Assembly (NCBI RefSeq): GCF_037577855.1 | Contig: NZ_JBAKFX010000032.1 | Span: 1 to 47,011 of the forward strand | Direction: 5' to 3' | DNA: 47,011 bases | Source of the DNA: Dethiothermospora halolimnae | Lineage (GTDB): Bacteria; Bacillota; Clostridia; Tissierellales; VENL01 | Shown here: piece after piece, positions 41,622 to 47,011 of the stretch | Layout of the letters: each line of letters begins with the position of its first letter | Position numbering within the stretch: the stretch's first letter is position 1 | The notes under the pieces: model-generated | The model's database searches: none | What the model saw: only the letters and a program-made list of their open reading frames with translations | What the model was told of the DNA's origin: nothing | Position numbers and translations under genes: made by a program

Positions 41622-43304
41622 CTAATCACATCTTTTAAAATCCTGTATAATCATTTGTGGACTAACTTTTCCGTTGTATTCATTGATTTCTGGATTGAAA
41701 GCCAGATCTACAGCATTAGGTTCATTCATCTTATTGTAGTCTTCTGCCATTGAAAAACCTATACCATTTAAGTATATATTATTTTTCTTCCCACTAAACT
41801 TAAGATGTTTTTTGGTTTTTCCACATCCTTTAGTTCTATTATTGTTAACTGTCACATCTTTTATCATAAATAATGGTTTGGGATTTCCCATGCCATAGGG
41901 TTCTAGTTTTGATACCTGTTCTATTAGATTAATGGTTAAATCTTCAGGTTTAATTTCTGCTATTATATCTAATTTAGGAACAAATATATTAGGGTCTTCA
42001 CTTTTTATCTCCTTAGCCCTATTATTAAGTCTTTCCCTCAATTCATCTAACTTATCCTTTTCTATTGAAAAACCACATGCCATCTCATGTCCACCAAATC
42101 CTATAAATAAATCGGACATAGATACCAATTCATCATATATATTTATCCCCTTAATACTTCTCCCACTTCCCTTTAAATATCCTTCATCACTTTCAGTTAC
42201 AACAAGGGTAGGTTTATAGAATAAATCCTTTATTCTTCCAGCTATTATTCCTATTACCCCCTCGGATACACCATCTGCCCTAAGAACTAAAAAGTCATAG
42301 TCCATATATTTCTCTTTAACTAGATGCTCACAATACTTTTGTCCCTCTTCCTGTACATTTTGCCTCTCTTTATTCAATTTATATAGTATATTTCCTAGCT
42401 TAATTGCATTATCCTTATCCTTTTCTAATAGTAGTTTTACCCCTAACTTAGCATCCTCAAGTCTACCAGCTGCATTAAAACATGGACCCAATATAAATCC
42501 TATTCGACCAGATGTTATTTCTTTATCCTTAAGACCTACAATTTCCCTTAGTACAGATAAGCCCAATCTTCTATTTGAGTTTATTATTTTAAATCCATAT
42601 TTAACTAGTGTTCTATTTTCGTCCACCAATGGAACTATATCAGCTATAGTCCCAAGGGTTACTAAATCTAGAGCATTGGTAAGTAATCCCTTTGGTAAGT
42701 TTAAGGTTCTTTGTAAGGCCTGGGCCAACTTAAATGAAACTCCACATCCACATAACTCTTTAAATGGATACTGGTCGTCTTCCTGCTTAACATTTATAAT
42801 TAAACATTCTGGAAGTTTTTCTGGAGGATTATGGTGGTCAGTAACTATAATATCAATGCCAATTTCCTTAGCATATTCCACTTCACTAAAGGAACTAATT
42901 CCATTATCAACGGTTATTATTAAATCTCCGTCCATTTCTTCTTTAACATACTTTATCGCTTCCTTATTGAGTCCGTATCCTTCTGAAAACCTGTTAGGTA
43001 TATAATAATCTATATTATCGGTTACATTTCTAAAAAACTCCACTAAAAGGGATGTGGATGTTACTCCGTCCACATCATAATCACCAAATATAACTATTTT
43101 TTTATTATTATCTAAATAATACTTTATTTTTTCTACAACCTTGTCCATATTTTTCATTATAAAGGGATCATATGTCTTTTTAGGTTTGTCACTTAAAAAC
43201 TCCTCTATTTCCCCTTCATCGGTAATTCCCTTTGCTAGTAATATATTTTCTATAACACTTAGCCCCTCTTTACTCTGTCCAATATAATTCCAAATCTTAT
43301 CCAT
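41622..43304 (-). CDS. recJ: Single-stranded-DNA-specific exonuclease RecJ
   Basis: RecJ degrades ssDNA 5' to 3' in recombination and mismatch repair. The DHH-family motifs are clear: FGDYDVDGVTST (motif I, about residues 74-85), IITVDNGISS (motif II, about 131-140), VTDHHNPP (DHH motif III, about 154-161), and a DHHA1 domain with GFGGHEMACGFSIEKDKL (about 387-404). It has 560 residues, near the small end for the family. An oligonucleotide-binding region follows (about 450-560). AGGAGG lies before ATG. It stands alone, after an intergenic simple-repeat tract. Confidence 0.95.
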   Translation of the reverse strand: MDKIWNYIGQSKEGLSVIENILLAKGITDEGEIEEFLSDKPKKTYDPFIMKNMDKVVEKIKYYLDNNKKIVIFGDYDVDGVTSTSLLVEFFRNVTDNIDYYIPNRFSEGYGLNKEAIKYVKEEMDGDLIITVDNGISSFSEVEYAKEIGIDIIVTDHHNPPEKLPECLIINVKQEDDQYPFKELCGCGVSFKLAQALQRTLNLPKGLLTNALDLVTLGTIADIVPLVDENRTLVKYGFKIINSNRRLGLSVLREIVGLKDKEITSGRIGFILGPCFNAAGRLEDAKLGVKLLLEKDKDNAIKLGNILYKLNKERQNVQEEGQKYCEHLVKEKYMDYDFLVLRADGVSEGVIGIIAGRIKDLFYKPTLVVTESDEGYLKGSGRSIKGINIYDELVSMSDLFIGFGGHEMACGFSIEKDKLDELRERLNNRAKEIKSEDPNIFVPKLDIIAEIKPEDLTINLIEQVSKLEPYGMGNPKPLFMIKDVTVNNNRTKGCGKTKKHLKFSGKKNNIYLNGIGFSMAEDYNKMNEPNAVDLAFNPEINEYNGKVSPQMIIQDFKRCD

Positions 43305-43548
43305 AGCTGCCTCCTACCTATTTCAATAACTTTTATGATTATAAATTTACTTCTGATTTATTTTAAATTTATTATATCATAGATAAGAGAAATTAAATAT
43401 CTGTCTACCTATAAGATAAGGAACCATTATATATATTTTTTGCAGTTTTTCATTTTATTTTAAATATTCTTATAATTTCTAATTTGTTATAATGCTCTTT
43501 TATATTTTAAATTTATTTCATCTTTTTATGCAGTAACATTTTTGTAAT

Positions 43549-44073
43549 TTATAACAAAATCCAATAACGTTCTATTCTATCTCCATCTACCATTATTTCT
43601 TTTTCAAAAATGCCACCATTTGCAATTATTGTTTTTTTACTTGCAATATTATCGAAGTCACAAGTCACGAGAACCTTATCTAATCCATTCTGTTTGCAAT
43701 TGATAAGATTTTGTCTAAGCATTTCTCTAGCATAACCCTTTCTTCTTTCCGAAGGTCTAACGGAAAAACCAATATGACCTCCCCAAACACTTAAAATAGA
43801 ATGATTAATATGATGCCTAAAATCAATAATACCGATAATTTTATTATCATTTAGTCTTATTGCAATATAAGTATTAGAACATACTTTATCTTTTGGACAA
43901 GTTTCTTCATTTTCAACCATGTTAATTCCATAAATCCATTCTTCTACTGAAGAACATTCCCTCAAGTCACCACAGCCAGCCATACTATCACCGCAGTCTA
44001 AAAACTCTTGACGATATTCCATAATATCCTTAGCATATTTCAAAGTAGGTTTTATCAATTTAATTTGAGTCAA
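43549..44073 (-). CDS. GNAT acetyltransferase (array gene 1)
   Basis: A GNAT-fold N-acetyltransferase of about 174 residues. The acetyl-CoA loop reads GFSVRPSERRKGYAREMLR (R/Q-x-x-G-x-G/A type) and is followed by VTCDFDNIASKKTIIANGG, the usual motif B. The start is TTG at 44073 with GGAGGTG 5-8 bp upstream; the ATG at 44103 lies before that ribosome site. It is the most downstream gene of a run of single accessory genes. Substrate unknown; members modify small amines or antibiotics. Confidence 0.9.
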   Translation of the reverse strand: MTQIKLIKPTLKYAKDIMEYRQEFLDCGDSMAGCGDLRECSSVEEWIYGINMVENEETCPKDKVCSNTYIAIRLNDNKIIGIIDFRHHINHSILSVWGGHIGFSVRPSERRKGYAREMLRQNLINCKQNGLDKVLVTCDFDNIASKKTIIANGGIFEKEIMVDGDRIERYWILL

Positions 44074-44175
44074 ATACAACACCTCCATAACTTTAATTTT
44101 CATATTCTATAAATAATATTCTACATTATGCGAAACTACCAATCTTTATCCCTTTTAATCTTCTATTACACAAAA

Positions 44176-44565
44176 TCAGCCATTAGATGAAACAACTTCA
44201 ATAAGATTACCTTCAGGGTCAGCAACATAGGCTTCTCGTAATCCATATGGCTTAGTATGAGGCTTGCTAACAGCTTCTGCACCTGCTTTTATTAAGCGTT
44301 CATATTCCGTGTCAACATCTTCATATTTGGGAACCCCAAAAGACAACTGCATAGTACCATTTAATCCCTCGGGATAAGAAATCGGTATTGATGATAAGTT
44401 TTCCCTTTCACCTCTTGTGCACAAATTAAAGTAAAACCCGTCTTCTGTTACAAATCCAGCAAAACCATCCATATCAACATTTTGCTTCATATTCATTACA
44501 TCTCTATAGAATTTAACCATTACATCTAAATTTTCCACAAAGAAACCAATTGCTCCTAATTTCAT
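44176..44565 (-). CDS. VOC/glyoxalase family protein (array gene 2)
   Basis: A metal-binding VOC-superfamily protein of 129 residues with two beta-alpha-beta-beta-beta halves: FFVENLDVMVKFYRDVM, then PYGLREAYVADPEGNLIEVVS carrying the Glu ligand near the end. Such proteins are glyoxalases, fosfomycin- or bleomycin-resistance factors, or unassigned lyases; the sequence does not decide. GAGGAGG is 6 bp before the ATG at 44565; the frame's earlier ATG lacks a ribosome site. Confidence 0.9.
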   Translation of the reverse strand: MKLGAIGFFVENLDVMVKFYRDVMNMKQNVDMDGFAGFVTEDGFYFNLCTRGERENLSSIPISYPEGLNGTMQLSFGVPKYEDVDTEYERLIKAGAEAVSKPHTKPYGLREAYVADPEGNLIEVVSSNG

Positions 44566-44700
44566 CTTAACTCCTCCTCTAATATATCTTCTCAGTGTTT
44601 TGTAATATTTTATAACTGTGTCATAACGTATCAAAGGCTATTTTTTGAATTATAAATTTGTACTTTTTCTATTTTTAAGTAAATAATATTATCTTTTTTC

Positions 44701-44821
44701 TAACGTTTTAATTAAAGACGTTCTTGAGCCTTAGCGAGACCTCGCTTAGTGAAAGAATATGCTCTGGCTTCTTCAAAGCCTTGCCCCTAATTTAGTCAAA
44801 AAGAACTTTAATTGTGTGTTA
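44701..44821. repeat. Imperfect palindrome with attC-like layout (element 1)
   Basis: Outer TAAC (44701-44704) and GTTA (44818-44821), then AATTAAAG (44710-44717) against CTTTAATT (44806-44813) and TTCTT (44721-44725) against AAGAA (44801-44805), with an extra ACG bulge on one arm. The centre contains AGCGAG/CTCGCT. Size 121 bp. The layout (outer TAAC/GTTA, paired second box, asymmetric bulge) resembles integron attC sites. Confidence 0.6.
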
Positions 44822-44894
44822 TGTGCAGTGGTATTAACTTATAACCATATAAATAAAGATGTAACAATCTGCTTTGATTACAATCCCAAATCCT

Positions 44895-45629
44895 TTATAA
44901 AGTAATTGAAACAATTACTTCCTTTGACATAATCTCAAAACCTAAGCTTTCTGCTAAACTAACAGATGGCCGATTTTCAATATCAACTAAGTAGATTGGT
45001 AGAATCTCTTTTTCTAAACACCAATTAATGCACTTTTTTACAACTTGTTTGCCATAACCTAACTTTCTATACTCAGAATCTGTGTAAACAGCAATATTTC
45101 CTCCTGAAAAATCTACATCAGATATTTTTGCTGAACTAACAATCCTATCTTTTTTTATTACAACAAACTTTCTACCTTCTTTAATTTCTTCTTTTTTCTT
45201 GGTCCATATTAACATCTTTTCTTCTTCATCCTTGTTCTTAATTAAATTCATGAGTATAGATTGAGTGAGGGGTACTGCTTGTACGCTATCATGATCAGAA
45301 TGATTATAATCATTTTTCAAAGTTAACCGATACATTTGCCTAACACTATAATCGTCAAGTCTTGAGTTGAAAAATTCCTGAGAAACCTCTACTACATCAT
45401 CTAAATCTATAATATTTCTTCCATAAATAAACTTTCTGAAATCATTATAAAACTCTGGAGCAATTGAAAAAATAACTTTATCTTTTAAAATAGTGCCAAT
45501 TAGCTTATAAACGAACTTATGATTCAGTGGAATGTTTCTCTGATTTGAAGAAAACACTCTTTTCCCTTCCTCTAATTCTTTTTGCCCGATCCCAAGATAG
45601 TCATTATAGTAACTCTCAAAATCAATCAT
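44895..45629 (-). CDS. GNAT acetyltransferase, two-domain (array gene 3)
   Basis: A protein of about 244 residues with a divergent N-terminal half and a C-terminal GNAT domain. The acetyl-CoA site is SEYRKLGYGKQVVKKCINW (about residues 185-203), followed by VDIENRPSVSLAESLGFE, the typical N-x-x-S-x-x-x-x-x-x-G-F end. I use the ATG at 45629; a TTG directly before it also fits the AGGGG ribosome site. Imperfect palindromes lie on both sides (45697-45774 and 44701-44821). Substrate unknown. Confidence 0.88.
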   Translation of the reverse strand: MIDFESYYNDYLGIGQKELEEGKRVFSSNQRNIPLNHKFVYKLIGTILKDKVIFSIAPEFYNDFRKFIYGRNIIDLDDVVEVSQEFFNSRLDDYSVRQMYRLTLKNDYNHSDHDSVQAVPLTQSILMNLIKNKDEEEKMLIWTKKKEEIKEGRKFVVIKKDRIVSSAKISDVDFSGGNIAVYTDSEYRKLGYGKQVVKKCINWCLEKEILPIYLVDIENRPSVSLAESLGFEIMSKEVIVSITL

Positions 45630-45696
45630 CAATAACTTTTCCCCTTTCAATCTACATTTTTATAGATGATTTTTATTTTATGATTATTGTACCATG

Positions 45697-45774
45697 TTAT
45701 ACAATGTTCCGAGTGTTCATGACGTCCGTCAACTCTCATGAATCCTGTCCAAGATAAGAATACTTTGTTATATT
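45697..45774. repeat. Imperfect palindrome with attC-like layout (element 2)
   Basis: TTATACAATGTTCC (45697-45710) pairs imperfectly with GAATACTTTGTTATA (45758-45772), and an inner TTCATGA (45716-45722) is repeated inversely as TCATGAA (45736-45742). Size about 78 bp. It stands between the methyltransferase gene and the second GNAT gene. Confidence 0.55.
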
Positions 45775-45826
45775 ATGTTGACCACGGGAAATTCCAATAG
45801 TCCTATTATTCCTTTTAGAGTTTCCA

Positions 45827-46414
45827 TTATTTGTAAGCAGTGATGCATTGAACCGTATCTTTATTCTCTATTACTATGTTCTTAAATCCAATTCTTTGTA
45901 AAAAACATGTCATCGTTTCATCTGTTCTGTACTTCTTCATATGATATTGTATTTTATATTTTTCTGAAAAAATAAATATTTTACCATCTTGTTTCAATGT
46001 TCGATATATTTCTGAAAATGCCTTTTCAAAATCATCCCAAAAATAATGTGAACGTACCGCTAAAATAATATCAAAATGATTTTCTAAAAATGGAAGTTTC
46101 ATGACACTACCTTGAATAATATATGCTTTTCCATCATTGATAAGAAAGGAATTCTTTCTTTTAGCAACATTTACTGAATCTATAGAACGATCAATACCTA
46201 CAACATGCTCTAATTTATTATTTTTTAACAGACTAAATATAGTTTCTCCACCCCCACATCCGATATCCAAGGCATATCCATCTGGAGAATTGATTTTTTC
46301 TAGTAGCCACTTATTTAATCCTGAATCTATATGATTCATAATTTTAACCATAATTCTCCCCAGTATACCCGATGGGTTCCCTGATTGCTTAACTAGCTTT
46401 TCAATTATTCCCAT
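45827..46414 (-). CDS. Class I SAM-dependent methyltransferase (array gene 4)
   Basis: A methyltransferase of 195 residues. Motif I ALDIGCGGGETIFSLL (about residues 49-64) binds SAM; VVGIDRSIDSVNVAKR (about 73-88) is motif post-I; GSVMKLPFLENHFDIILAVRSHYFW (motif II/III region) and YRTLKQDGKIFIFSEKYK follow. The methyl acceptor cannot be told. GGAGG lies upstream of ATG. It is flanked by accessory genes of unrelated function on the same strand. Confidence 0.92.
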   Translation of the reverse strand: MGIIEKLVKQSGNPSGILGRIMVKIMNHIDSGLNKWLLEKINSPDGYALDIGCGGGETIFSLLKNNKLEHVVGIDRSIDSVNVAKRKNSFLINDGKAYIIQGSVMKLPFLENHFDIILAVRSHYFWDDFEKAFSEIYRTLKQDGKIFIFSEKYKIQYHMKKYRTDETMTCFLQRIGFKNIVIENKDTVQCITAYK

Positions 46415-46496
46415 ATATACTATCCTCCATAATTAAATGATATGTTGTAAATATCGTGTTATACTCTGTTATCATCAGAGACAAGGCTATCTGGCA

Positions 46497-46673
46497 CTAT
46501 TCAAGAGTATCATGTGCAGTTTGAAAAATATACTCAGTTTCTTCATCATCTTCACCGCCTCCTGATATAAACTGCCATATTCTCATATCTGCCCTTTTGA
46601 AAATAGCAAATTTAGGAACATTATTTTCTATCATAAAGGGAATTATTAAACATTGAAATGGTGCTCTTGCCAT
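46497..46673 (-). pseudogene. Truncated Nudix hydrolase (array gene 5)
   Basis: The first 40 or so residues match a Nudix hydrolase N-terminus (APFQCLIIPFMI, KFAIFKRADMRIWQFISGGG). The Nudix box should continue GxxExxxxAAxREAxEEAG; instead the frame reads GEDDEETEYIFQTAHDTLE and stops, lacking the REUxEExGU residues that bind metal. The remaining 90-100 residues of the family are not found downstream in any frame. It starts at ATG 46673, 9 bp after GGAGG. It is probably a broken gene. Confidence 0.8.
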
Positions 46674-46691
46674 ATGTACCATCCTCCACAA

Positions 46692-47011
46692 ATTTCTGTT
46701 TGTATTTACTTTTAAATTTAACCAAAGGCTATAAAGACCTTTTCATATTGATATGTTACATAACTACTTAATTTCCCACAGTCGCTTTTTTGTCCAATGT
46801 TATTGGATTAGCGATTCTCTATATCGGTAAAATTTCATTATATCACTTTTTTACTCATTACATTATACCATATTATTCTATAATCACGGGAATCGCATGA
46901 AGATTTATTCAAACCAAAACTTTCATCCGAAAATTTTTAAAAGCGACTAGCGTCGTATAAATATGAGATAAGATGTTAACTAATTTTGAAAAGAAGTATA
47001 ATGTCTAACCT
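46692..47011. other. Region upstream of the Nudix remnant
   Basis: About 320 bp without a gene. Minus-strand promoter-like boxes occur (TATAAT near 46863-46868). Inverted copies of AAAAGCGACT (about 46783-46792 and 46939-46948) bracket it, which may be a third element border. Nothing else is identifiable. Confidence 0.5.

Noticed and set aside
43483..43558. TTTGTTATAA / TTATAACAAA inverted pair downstream of the first GNAT gene as a third attC-like site
   Set aside because: The boxes point the opposite way from the other two elements (GTTA outside-in) and no second paired box lies between them.

Overview
The window is low-GC DNA from a spore-former-like anaerobic Firmicute, most likely a Clostridia/Tissierellia-type organism. 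This is inferred from the AT-rich, Clostridium-like proteins, the strong GGAGG ribosome sites with frequent TTG starts, the orphan PAS histidine kinases, indolepyruvate:ferredoxin oxidoreductase, a clostridial-type eut regulatory operon, rubrerythrin-like and iron-sulfur flavoproteins, and SLH surface proteins. I would not name a genus.

Layout. 1-2862: the regulatory head of an ethanolamine operon on the minus strand (promoter, ANTAR-type dual-hairpin leader with terminator, eutS, eutP, eutV, eutW). eutW loses its ATPase domain where unrelated DNA begins at about 125, so the operon looks cut. 2872-4431: an SLH-anchored TraB/Tiki-like protein. 4534-6539: an arsenic resistance operon (arsR, acr3, arsC) with promoter, operator and terminator. 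6786-9985: a lactococcin-972-type bacteriocin operon (prepeptide, DUF1430 membrane protein, ABC ATPase). 10304-11408: a MarR regulator and an iron-sulfur flavoprotein with a 54-bp perfect operator palindrome. 11521-18110: YitT protein, murF, a small ORF, a COG0523 GTPase, a lipoprotein with an apparent ATT start, a rubrerythrin-like protein and unknowns. 18147-18394: tRNA-Phe, tRNA(CAU), tRNA-Gln. 18579-25857: BCCT transporter, a 225-bp palindromic insertion, a LolCD/MacB-type ABC pair, an orphan kinase and a COG2509 flavoprotein.

25992-32501 is a coherent module: a three-subunit molybdenum hydroxylase (xanthine dehydrogenase family) preceded by its own promoter and a leader ending in a strong intrinsic terminator. 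Directly upstream lie a response regulator with a DUF2294/MpsC-like output domain and a histidine kinase whose extracellular domain is an NMT1/THI5-like solute-binding protein. This is the best candidate for an undescribed signalling and antitermination system. 32788-43304 holds a second orphan kinase (MASE3-PAS-PAS), a GDPD, a zinc-ribbon protein, a DUF4230 protein, iorAB, an N-acetylmuramoyl-L-alanine amidase flanked by inverted repeats, an HI0074-like protein and recJ.

43549-46673 is an accessory array of single small genes, all on the minus strand (GNAT, VOC, GNAT, SAM methyltransferase, truncated Nudix). Two imperfect palindromes bracket the second GNAT and have the outer TAAC...GTTA layout of integron attC sites, so the array may be a cassette array. 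Throughout the window a modular intergenic repeat (terminator-like hairpin, then a GTGCAGAGTGCAAGG-type tract, sometimes then a GGGGGATT/AATCCCCC hairpin) recurs next to gene ends.
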